In this document: piece by piece, positions 9,322-16,643 of the stretch
How positions within the stretch are numbered: position 1 is the stretch's first letter
Layout: every line of letters starts with the position of its first letter
Assembly: GCA_964415045.1 (NCBI GenBank)
Contig: CAYPZL010000001.1
Coordinates: forward strand, 1 to 64,000
Length of the DNA: 64,000 nucleotides
Source: CAYPZL01 sp964415045
GTDB taxonomy: Bacteria; Planctomycetota; Phycisphaerae; Sedimentisphaerales; Anaerobacaceae
Reading direction: 5' to 3'
Translations under genes and position numbers: made by a program
The notes under the pieces: generated by a model
What the model was told of the DNA's origin: nothing
What the model saw: the letters and a program-made list of their open reading frames with translations, nothing else
The model's database searches: none

Positions 9322-10938
9322 ATGGAAACAGAACAGCAATCGCAACAGACGCAAAGTGGGGGCGAGTTCGAGCGCGAGCCGGTGCCCAAGAGCGCCCGGC
9401 TCGGCTTCAAGAGTTTCATCGGCATGTACGCCGGCGAGCACTGCGCCGGGACCGAGCTGATGATCGGCCCGCTCTTCGTCGCCGCCGGTGTGAGCGCCTT
9501 CGATCTGATCATGGGGCTGCTCGTCGGCAACGCCCTGGCGGTTCTGAGCTGGATGGTCCTGTGTGCCCCGATCGCCACGCGGGCCCGGTTGACGCTCTAC
9601 TATCAGTTGGAGAAGATCTGCGGCCGCAAGCTGGTGACGCTGTACAACCTGACCAACGGCGTAATGTTCTGCTTCCTGGCCGGCGCCATGGTCACCGTCT
9701 CAGCGACCGCCATCGGGGTCTGGTTCAAATTCCCGATGCCCGGACTGAACGACCTGTACCCCAACAGTGTCGGCTGGGTCATTGCCGTCACTGTCGTCGG
9801 CGGACTGATCGCTCTGATCGCCGCCTACGGGTATCAAACGGTCGCCAAGTTCGCCAACGTGGCCGCGCCGTGGATGGTGCTGGTCTTTCTGGTTTTTGGC
9901 TTCGTCGGTCTGCGGCAGTTTATCGTCGCCACCGACACCGAGGTCAACTCGCTCGGCAGTCTGTGGCACCTGGCCAGGACGGACATCTGGAAGGGGGGCG
10001 CCCCGCTGGAGGGCCAGGTGAAGTTCACCTTCTGGCACGTGACGTTCTTCGCGTGGTTCTGCAACATGGCGATGCACATCGGCATGAGCGATCTGTCGGT
10101 CTTCCGCTTTGCCCGCAAGAGCTGGTACGCCGTCGCCTCCGGGGCGGGCATGTACGTCGGCCACTTTATGGCCTGGATCAGTGCATCGATCCTGTACGCC
10201 TATCAACTGCATCTGGACCCGACTGACACGGACGTGCTGCCGGGCCCGCTGGCCTACCGCGCGGCGGGATTAGCAGGGCTGCTGTGCGTCATCATCGCCG
10301 GCTGGACGACGGCCAATCCCACGATCTATCGGGCGGGCCTGGCCTTCCAGGCGATCTTCCCGAAGCGCTCGCGTTTCACGGTCACGCTGATCACGGGGGG
10401 CGTCGCGACTTTGGCAGGGATGTTCCCGGCGATCGCGATGAAGCTGCTGGGATTCGTGGCTCTTTACGGTCTGCTCTTGATGCCGATGGGGGCCGTGATT
10501 TTCGTGGATTTCTGGCTGATTCGCAAGTTCGGCCTGAAAAGCAACTATGCCGAGATCAGCCGCAAGTCGTTCAATTGGGCCGCCGGTCTCGCCTGGCTGG
10601 TAACGCTCGGCATCTGCTGGATGCTGGTCCAGAACACGAATCTGCAGATTTACTTTGTATCGCTGCCCGGCTGGTTCATTGCCGCCGTGCTGTACATCGC
10701 CTTGAGCGCTTTCTATCAGAAGCAACTGCACGAGCTGCCGGTGACGCGGATGGTCGCGCAGGTCACCAGTTGGATCTCGTTAGGCGTGCTCGTCCTCTTC
10801 GGCATCCTGTTCATGACGGGAACGTTGAGCCTGGACGCCGCCAAATGGGTGATGATACTGGCCACGCTGGTATGGTTTGTCTCGGCCAGTTTGTGGATGT
10901 GGCGTGACAACGGCGCCGGGCAGGAAGAAGCTTCGTAG
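9322..10938 (+). CDS. NCS1-like (purine-cytosine permease type) membrane transporter
   Basis: The 538-residue protein is an integral membrane carrier with about 12 hydrophobic helices. The opening SARLGFKSFIGMYAGEHCAGTELMIG resembles the first helices of nucleobase:cation symporter-1 permeases, including the GxE-type charged residue in helix 1. Later helices include AWISASILYAYQ and WTTANPTIYRAGLAFQ, the latter also NCS1-like. A GGAAAG site precedes the ATG at 9322. Its place between rhaA and the sulfatase makes it the likely uptake system for L-rhamnose or a rhamnose-containing product; no RhaT-like transporter is present. Substrate is inferred from context only. Confidence 0.7.
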   Translation: METEQQSQQTQSGGEFEREPVPKSARLGFKSFIGMYAGEHCAGTELMIGPLFVAAGVSAFDLIMGLLVGNALAVLSWMVLCAPIATRARLTLYYQLEKICGRKLVTLYNLTNGVMFCFLAGAMVTVSATAIGVWFKFPMPGLNDLYPNSVGWVIAVTVVGGLIALIAAYGYQTVAKFANVAAPWMVLVFLVFGFVGLRQFIVATDTEVNSLGSLWHLARTDIWKGGAPLEGQVKFTFWHVTFFAWFCNMAMHIGMSDLSVFRFARKSWYAVASGAGMYVGHFMAWISASILYAYQLHLDPTDTDVLPGPLAYRAAGLAGLLCVIIAGWTTANPTIYRAGLAFQAIFPKRSRFTVTLITGGVATLAGMFPAIAMKLLGFVALYGLLLMPMGAVIFVDFWLIRKFGLKSNYAEISRKSFNWAAGLAWLVTLGICWMLVQNTNLQIYFVSLPGWFIAAVLYIALSAFYQKQLHELPVTRMVAQVTSWISLGVLVLFGILFMTGTLSLDAAKWVMILATLVWFVSASLWMWRDNGAGQEEAS

Positions 10939-11195
10939 CCATGATGAGAGAAACGATACAACCGTCCTCCCGCCCGGAAATCGGGTGGTGTGCGATGGCG
11001 TTTTTTCTGCTGCCTCCGCCGACAAAAGCGTTTCGCATGAACTCCTTGCCGACGGCCACAAACACAAGTACACCATCGATATCGGCTCGGCAGCCGGGAG
11101 ACAAGATCGATCTGTATTCCCTGACCATTCAGTGAACCGCGACGCGATCGAACAGAAAACATTTGCGGATTTCGCCTACGATTGAGAGGACAGAC
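10939..11195. other. Intergenic region with possible decayed coding sequence
   Basis: This 257-bp gap lies between the transporter and sulfatase genes. One forward frame stays open across most of it and reads protein-like (TVLPPGNRVVCDGVF then VSHELLADGHKHKYTIDIG), but it has no good start or ribosome-binding site. Its third codon positions are less GC-rich than those of the neighbouring genes. It may be the remnant of an exported carbohydrate-active protein; I could not identify the family. Confidence 0.25.
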
Positions 11196-12587
11196 ATGAA
11201 GGTATCGAGACGAGAGTTTCTCAGGTGGCTGGGACTGGGTGCGGCGACGGCGGCACTGCCGGGCTGTACGACGGCGCCCTTCGGCGCGCACCGGCGCAAG
11301 CCGAACATTGTGTTCATCCTCATCGACGATATGGGCTGGAGTGATTTACGCTGTTACGGCAGCCGCTTCCATGAGACGCCCGTCATCGATCGATTGGCGC
11401 AACAGGGGATGCGTTTCACCGACGCCTACGCCGCTTGTCCCGTGTGCTCGCCGACGCGGGCCAGCATCCTCTCCGGGCAGTATCCCGCCCGCGTCGGAGT
11501 GATCGATTTTATTCCGGGGCACTGGCGCCCGTACGAAAAGCTGCGCGTGCCGAGCAACCGCACCCAGTATCTGCCGCTCGAGATCGTGACCCTGGCCGAG
11601 ACACTGAAGACACAGGGCTACGTCTCGGCCATGATCGGCAAATGGCACCTCGGGGGCCGGGATCATTCACCCGAAAAGCAGGGTTTCGACTACGTCCGCC
11701 AAGGGGGCCCCAACCGCAACGACAAGCGCGTCACGACCTTCACCGACAATGCCATCGAGTTCGTCGAGCAGAACAGGGACAAGCCCTTCTTCCTGTACCT
11801 CTCGCATCACAGCGTTCATATCCCGCTCGAGGCCCCGCAGGAGCTGGTGGAAAAGTACGAGAAGAAACTCAAGCCCGCCGGCGGCGTGAACAACCCCACC
11901 TATGCGGCGATGGTGGAGCACCTCGACCGCCACACCGGGCGGCTGCTGGCGAAGATCGACGAGCTGGGTCTCCGGGAGGATACGATCGTCGTGTTCTACT
12001 CGGACAACGGCGGCTTGCGTCAGACGTTTACGGGCAAGGGACCGATTGTGACGACCAACGCACCGCTGCGCGACGAGAAAGGGACCGTGTACGAAGGCGG
12101 TATTCGCGAGCCCCTGATCGTGCGCTGGCCGGGCGTGGTGAAGTCGGGCAGCACGTGCAGCACTCCCGTAAGCAGCGTAGATTTTTACCCCACGTTCGCG
12201 GAGATTGCCGGCGCGGCGTGTCCGGCCGGTCAGGCGCTGGATGGGCGGAGCCTGCTGCCCCTCCTGCGCGGCAAAAAGCGCTTCGGCGATCGCGCGCTGT
12301 TCTGGCACTACCCCGTCTACCACCACTCCAGCCCCGCCGGCGCCGTCCGCCAGGGCGACTGGAAGCTGATCGAGTTCTTCGAGGACGGCGCGCTGGAGCT
12401 GTACAACCTGCGCGACGACATCGGCGAACGCCACAACCTCGCCGCAAAGATGCCTGAGAAGACCCGCGAGTTGCACCGAAAGCTGGCCGCCTGGCGACAA
12501 TCGGTCAGCGCGGCGATGCCGACGCCGAATCCTGACTTCGACCCGGCCCGCCGGGCCGAATGGGGACGCCACCCCGACCGGAAATAG
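11196..12587 (+). CDS. Exported sulfatase (Cys-type, formylglycine-dependent)
   Basis: This family S1-type sulfatase hydrolyses sulfate esters of carbohydrates. The ATG at 11196 follows GAGAGGA. The N terminus has a twin-arginine-like signal (SRREFLRWLG) followed by lipobox LPGC (Cys24), implying a Tat-exported lipoprotein. The 463-residue protein has the metal motif IVFILIDDMGWSDL and the formylglycine motif Cys84-Ser-Pro-Thr-Arg88, then GKWHLGG, the second metal site YSDNGG, and a C-terminal DWKLI segment. The active-site Cys needs oxidation by FGE or anSME, not encoded in this window. Its location suggests removal of sulfate from a rhamnose-rich polymer such as ulvan-like material; the polymer is inference. 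Confidence 0.93.
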   Translation: MKVSRREFLRWLGLGAATAALPGCTTAPFGAHRRKPNIVFILIDDMGWSDLRCYGSRFHETPVIDRLAQQGMRFTDAYAACPVCSPTRASILSGQYPARVGVIDFIPGHWRPYEKLRVPSNRTQYLPLEIVTLAETLKTQGYVSAMIGKWHLGGRDHSPEKQGFDYVRQGGPNRNDKRVTTFTDNAIEFVEQNRDKPFFLYLSHHSVHIPLEAPQELVEKYEKKLKPAGGVNNPTYAAMVEHLDRHTGRLLAKIDELGLREDTIVVFYSDNGGLRQTFTGKGPIVTTNAPLRDEKGTVYEGGIREPLIVRWPGVVKSGSTCSTPVSSVDFYPTFAEIAGAACPAGQALDGRSLLPLLRGKKRFGDRALFWHYPVYHHSSPAGAVRQGDWKLIEFFEDGALELYNLRDDIGERHNLAAKMPEKTRELHRKLAAWRQSVSAAMPTPNPDFDPARRAEWGRHPDRK

Positions 12588-12656
12588 CGGTGCTGGACAA
12601 ACGCCTCGGCTCGGCGATCGACGCATCAGCACGGTCCGCACCCGCCAAAAACAACG

Positions 12657-12685
12657 TGGACATCGGACCGTCCGTGTGCTACTAA
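12657..12685 (+). promoter_or_regulatory. Candidate promoter for the aldolase/dehydrogenase fusion
   Basis: TGGACA at 12657-12662 and TACTAA at 12680-12685 have a 17-base spacer. The ATG at 12735 follows with AAGGA as ribosome-binding site. This would give the fusion gene its own transcript in addition to read-through from the upstream rhamnose genes. Confidence 0.35.
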
Positions 12686-12734
12686 TGACAGCGTCAAAAG
12701 AAGAAATCGCAATCTCTGTAAGGATCTCTGTCTG

Positions 12735-14699
12735 ATGAACCAAACGCTTGCCGACTTGATACGCATCTCGAACACCACAGGCAAAGACCCCGCTCTCGTG
12801 CTGGGCGGGGGGGGCAACACCTCGGTCAAAACCCCCGACGGCAAGTATATGTACATCAAGGCCAGCGGCACGGCCCTGAAAGACATGAGCGCCCGGCAGG
12901 GCTGGCGCCGGCTCCGCATCGAAGCGGTGCTCTCGATCCTGAAAGACAAATCGATCTCCAGGCTCGACACCTTCCAGCGGGAAACGGAAGTCGTGAACCG
13001 CCTGCTGCTGTCGTGCGAAGACGACGTCACCAGCGGCGCGCGTCCCTCGGTCGAGGCGCATCTGCACGCTCAACTGGATACGCACGTGATCCATCTGCAT
13101 CCGCTGGCGGTGGCCGCCTACGTCAATGCCAAAAACGGGCGGGCGCAAATCGAGAAGCTCTTCGCCGGCGAGGCCAAGCCGCCGCTCTGGGTTCCCTACA
13201 CCGATCCGGGCTACATGCTGGCTAAGAAAATCGCCAAGCTGGTGTCCGACTACGAAACGCAGCACGGTTGCCGGCCCAAAATCCTGTTCCTGGAAAAGCA
13301 CGGGCTGTTCGTCACGGGCAGCAGCGCCAATGCCGCTCTGCGTCTCGTTCGCCACGTCATCAAGCTGTGCGAGAGTTCCCTCAAGCCGTTCAAGACGCCG
13401 CGCGCCAAACTGCCCTCCGCCCAGAGCGTCACCTCCGCGAAACTGATGATTCGCAAGGCTCTCTTCGACGCCACGGGACAATATCTCCCCGTCAGTTATT
13501 TCCCGACGATGGAGGCGGTGCCTGCGTTCATGGCCCACAAGGACGCGAAGAAGCTGCTGGCCACGCCGGCTCTGAACCCCGACGAGCTGGTCTACGCCAA
13601 CGGATCGGCGATGTGGGTGGACAAGCTCAACACCGCCGCCGTGACACGGAAGATTCAATCGCTCGCCGACCGGGGACAGAAAGTGCCCGCCGCGTTTATC
13701 GTCAAGGGGCTCGGCCTGTTCGTCGCAGCCGACAAGACGCTGGCCGGACTGATCGCCGAGATCACCGAAACGTCGCTGAAGATCCGCATGCACGCCGCCC
13801 GCTTCGGCGGCGTTCTGGCCTTGAGCAAGCGCGAACAGAACTTCATCAACAACTGGGAGTCGGAAGCCTTTCGCAAGAAGCTTGTCGGCGGCGCCGGTCG
13901 AGGCGAGCTGGAGAATCGCATCGCCGTCGTCACGGGCGCCGGCAGCGGGCTGGGCAAGAGCATCGCCATCGGACTGGCGCGAGCCGGGGCGATGGTCGCG
14001 CTGGCCGACATTGACGAGGCGGCCGCCCGCCAAACGGCCGGGCAGATCGACGAGGAGCTGTCCCAGAGCCAGACCATGGTCATCCCCTGCAACGTTACGA
14101 GCGAAGGCAGCGTCGGCAAAGCCTTCGAAGCGCTGCTGGCTCACTGGGGCGGCCTGGACATTCTCGTGAACGCCGCCGGCCTGGCGCCGCCTTTCGCGCT
14201 GGTGGACATGCCCGTCGATCAATGGCGCGCTGCGCTGGAGGTGAATCTGACGGGCTATTTCCTCATGGCCCGCGAAGCGGCGCGGATCATGATCGCCCAG
14301 GACATCGGCGGCAGCATCATCAATCTCAGCTCCAAGTCCGGCCTGGACGCCAGCAAGAACAACACCGCCTACAACGCCACCAAGGCCGGCGAGATCCACA
14401 TGGCCCGCGGGTGGGCCCTCGAGCTCGGCGCACGCGGCATTCGCGTCAACAGCGTGGCGCCGGGAAATGTGTTCGAGGGTTCAAAAATCTGGAATCCCGA
14501 GTATATCAAGGTCTGCGCCAGGAAGTACGGAATCAAGCCGGAAGAGGTCATTCCCTACTACGTGGGCAAGACGGCGCTGCAGCGCGAGATCAAGGGACAG
14601 GACGTCGCCGACGCCGTGGTCTTCCTGTGTTCGGACAAGGCTCGCAGGATCACGGGCCAGACGCTCGTCCCCGACGCCGGCCAGGTCATGGTTCGGTAG
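12735..14699 (+). CDS. rhaEW: Bifunctional rhamnulose-1-phosphate aldolase/lactaldehyde dehydrogenase
   Basis: This cytoplasmic enzyme would cleave L-rhamnulose-1-phosphate to DHAP and L-lactaldehyde and then act on the lactaldehyde with a pyridine nucleotide. Residues 1 to about 380 form a class II aldolase/adducin domain with GGGGNTSVK, EAHLHAQL and the zinc-type HLHPLAV. Residues about 390-654 form a short-chain dehydrogenase with TGAGSGLGKS, NAAG, the Ser of LSSKSG and the catalytic YNATK. The 654-residue fusion matches the RhaEW (YuxG) architecture of Bacillus and many other phyla. It completes the rhamnose pathway with rhaA and rhaB. Confidence 0.9.
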   Translation: MNQTLADLIRISNTTGKDPALVLGGGGNTSVKTPDGKYMYIKASGTALKDMSARQGWRRLRIEAVLSILKDKSISRLDTFQRETEVVNRLLLSCEDDVTSGARPSVEAHLHAQLDTHVIHLHPLAVAAYVNAKNGRAQIEKLFAGEAKPPLWVPYTDPGYMLAKKIAKLVSDYETQHGCRPKILFLEKHGLFVTGSSANAALRLVRHVIKLCESSLKPFKTPRAKLPSAQSVTSAKLMIRKALFDATGQYLPVSYFPTMEAVPAFMAHKDAKKLLATPALNPDELVYANGSAMWVDKLNTAAVTRKIQSLADRGQKVPAAFIVKGLGLFVAADKTLAGLIAEITETSLKIRMHAARFGGVLALSKREQNFINNWESEAFRKKLVGGAGRGELENRIAVVTGAGSGLGKSIAIGLARAGAMVALADIDEAAARQTAGQIDEELSQSQTMVIPCNVTSEGSVGKAFEALLAHWGGLDILVNAAGLAPPFALVDMPVDQWRAALEVNLTGYFLMAREAARIMIAQDIGGSIINLSSKSGLDASKNNTAYNATKAGEIHMARGWALELGARGIRVNSVAPGNVFEGSKIWNPEYIKVCARKYGIKPEEVIPYYVGKTALQREIKGQDVADAVVFLCSDKARRITGQTLVPDAGQVMVR

Positions 14700-14781
14700 A
14701 CCGAAGGCAGCGAAAACGCGGCAAGAAACCAATTGGCGTACAGCAACATCACTCGGCAGTGAAGTCATTGGCGGCACGCCG

Positions 14782-15816
14782 TCAGGCGGGGGTCTGGGCG
14801 GCGGCCTGGTTTACGAGGAAGAGGACGGCCATGCGTACGGCCAGGCCGTTGGTGACCTGCCGGAGGATGACGCTGTTGGCTCCGTCGGCGACTTCGCTTT
14901 CGATTTCCAGGCCGCGGTTGATGGGGCCCGGGTGCATGACGAGGATGTCGGGCTTGGCCCGCTTCATGCGCTCGACGGTGAGGCCGAAGTATTTGGAATA
15001 TTCGCGGATGGAGGGGAAGGGGTTGCCGCCGAGACGCTCGAACTGGATGCGGAGCATGTTGACGACGTCGACTTCCTCGATGACCTTGTCGAGCGAGTAG
15101 CTGACCTTGACGGGCAGGCCGTCCACCCGGGCCGGGATCAGCGTGGGCGGCCCGACGAAGGTGACCTCGGCGCCGAGCTTGGTCATGGCCCACATGTCGC
15201 TGCGGGCCACGCGCGAATGGGCGATGTCGCCGACGATGGCGATTTTGAGCCCTTCCAGCGTCCCCTTGATCTGGCGGATGGTGTAGACGTCGAGCAGGCC
15301 CTGGGTGGGATGCTCGCAATAGCCGTCGCCGGCATTGACGACGCAGGCGGCGATGTTCTTGCTGAGGAACTTCGGCGCTCCGGCGGCACTGTGACGAATG
15401 ACGACGATATCGATGCCCATGGCCTCGAGGTTACGGGCCGTATCGAGCAGCGTCTCGCCCTTGCTGACGGAACTGTTCTTTTTGGTGAATTCGATGATGT
15501 CGGCGCTGAGGCGGTTGGCGGCCAGAGCGAAGCTGTTGCGGGTCCGTGTGCTGTCCTCGAAGAAGAGATTGACGACGACCTTGCCGCGCAGGGGCGGGGC
15601 CTTTTTCACCGAGCGCGTACTGATCTGCTCGAAGCCCTGGGCCGTGTCGAGAATGTGCGTGATTTCTTCGGCACTGAGCTCGCGCAAGCCGAGCAGATGC
15701 TTTCGCTCCCATTGAAACTGTTGTTTGCTTTTTCGTATAATTGCCATACCCGTACCGTGCCGCTTCCTTGCTTTGTGGGGCGTGTGCCGCTCCACGATGT
15801 TGAGAATCCGGTTCAT
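14782..15816 (-). CDS. pyrB: Aspartate carbamoyltransferase catalytic subunit
   Basis: This enzyme condenses carbamoyl phosphate and aspartate in de novo pyrimidine synthesis. The 344-residue product has the carbamoyl-phosphate motif FFEDSTRTRNSF, KGETLLDTARNLEAMG, the HPTQGLLD segment, IVGDIAHSRVARSD and the C-terminal HPGPINRGLE. The start at 15816 lies 6 bases after the pyrR stop, so the two are co-transcribed; an ATG at 15747 (MAIIRKSK) would give a length nearer the family norm of about 310. The gene ends convergent with the rhamnose fusion, 82 bp away. Confidence 0.95.
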   Translation of the reverse strand: MNRILNIVERHTPHKARKRHGTGMAIIRKSKQQFQWERKHLLGLRELSAEEITHILDTAQGFEQISTRSVKKAPPLRGKVVVNLFFEDSTRTRNSFALAANRLSADIIEFTKKNSSVSKGETLLDTARNLEAMGIDIVVIRHSAAGAPKFLSKNIAACVVNAGDGYCEHPTQGLLDVYTIRQIKGTLEGLKIAIVGDIAHSRVARSDMWAMTKLGAEVTFVGPPTLIPARVDGLPVKVSYSLDKVIEEVDVVNMLRIQFERLGGNPFPSIREYSKYFGLTVERMKRAKPDILVMHPGPINRGLEIESEVADGANSVILRQVTNGLAVRMAVLFLVNQAAAQTPA

Positions 15817-15822
15817 GGCTCT

Positions 15823-16350
15823 CTACTCAATGACGACCTCGTTTTTGCCGTCGGATTCGATAAGGCGGACCTGAATCGACTGCTCCGGCGTGACATCGGC
15901 CTTGTAGCCGGTGTAATCGGCCTGTATGGGCAGTTCGCGTCCGGCCCGTTCCACCAGGACGGCCAGGCGGATGGCCTTGGGCCGGCCCAGATCGATCAGG
16001 GCATCCATCGCCGCGCGGGCCGAGCGACCCGTGTATAATACGTCGTCCACCAGGATGATGGTCTTGTCGTCGATGTTGAAGCGGATCTCGGTGGTCCGGA
16101 CCAGGGGCTGGCCGTTGCCCTGGGGGGAGTTCAGATCGTCCCGGTACAGCGTAATGTCGAGCGTGCCGCAGGGAATGGGCTTGCCTAAATGTTGCGCCAG
16201 GTGATCGGCCAGTCTCTGGGCGAGAAGCTCGCCCCGGCTGCGAATGCCGATGATCGCCAAATCATTCTCCGGCGGCGTCCGCGCGGCGATTTCTTCCGTC
16301 ATATTGCGGAGGATCCGCTCAATCTGTCCGGCGTCCAGGATTACCTTCAT
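15823..16350 (-). CDS. pyrR: Bifunctional pyr operon regulator/uracil phosphoribosyltransferase
   Basis: PyrR-family proteins bind pyr mRNA in response to UMP/UTP and have weak uracil phosphoribosyltransferase activity. I chose the ATG at 16350 (MKVILDAGQIERIL), which gives 175 residues, the family length; an upstream extension would cross the promoter. The PRPP-binding loop ILVDDVLYTGRSARAAMDAL is clear, as are IGIRSRGELLAQRL and the TLDITLYRDDL segment. It leads pyrB. The predicted leader is only about 46 nt, leaving little space for a PyrR-controlled attenuator ahead of this gene. Confidence 0.93.
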   Translation of the reverse strand: MKVILDAGQIERILRNMTEEIAARTPPENDLAIIGIRSRGELLAQRLADHLAQHLGKPIPCGTLDITLYRDDLNSPQGNGQPLVRTTEIRFNIDDKTIILVDDVLYTGRSARAAMDALIDLGRPKAIRLAVLVERAGRELPIQADYTGYKADVTPEQSIQVRLIESDGKNEVVIE

Positions 16351-16402
16351 AGCCTGCGATTGCATCCACTTGAGTAGCAGCTTGTTCGCTATCGTTGGCG
16401 CG

Positions 16403-16431
16403 AGTATACCGCGGGTCGTCCAGGAAGGCAA
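16403..16431 (-). promoter_or_regulatory. Sigma70-like promoter for pyrR-pyrB
   Basis: On the minus strand, TTGCCT (16431-16426) and TATACT (16408-16403) are separated by 17 bases. Transcription would start near 16396, about 46 nt before the pyrR ATG. It is divergent from the peptidase promoter about 100 bp away. Confidence 0.55.
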
Positions 16432-16511
16432 GATTTCAGCGGACGGTTTTGTAAATCTGCTTTATCAGTGCTGAGAAGTGTGGTATCTTGCACACCGGCT
16501 GCGAAATTTGC

Positions 16512-16540
16512 TTGAAAAACAGGCGAAATTCTGCTATCAT
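16512..16540 (+). promoter_or_regulatory. Sigma70-like promoter for the S8 peptidase gene
   Basis: TTGAAA at 16512-16517 and TATCAT at 16535-16540 have a 17-base spacer. The start near 16547 would leave a leader of about 95 nt before the peptidase gene. Confidence 0.5.
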
Positions 16541-16643
16541 CAGAACAGTCATTTGGAGGACGGATCTTACATCAGGAATGGAGATTGACGTCTGGGGGAA
16601 CGAATGACGTATCCGCGAGCGGAGTCCCCCTTCGGGTCCAGTG

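Noticed and set aside
10941..11135. Short forward ORF starting MMRETIQPSS
   Set aside because: No good ribosome-binding site and a Pro/Thr/Ser-rich product with no homology; another frame in the same gap looks more protein-like.
11667..14399. 910-codon minus-strand open frame opposite the sulfatase and rhaEW genes
   Set aside because: It spans two well-identified genes on the other strand; composition is shadow-like, with no motif or start signal.
14467..16038. 523-codon plus-strand open frame opposite pyrB and pyrR
   Set aside because: Antisense to two certain genes; no independent homology visible.
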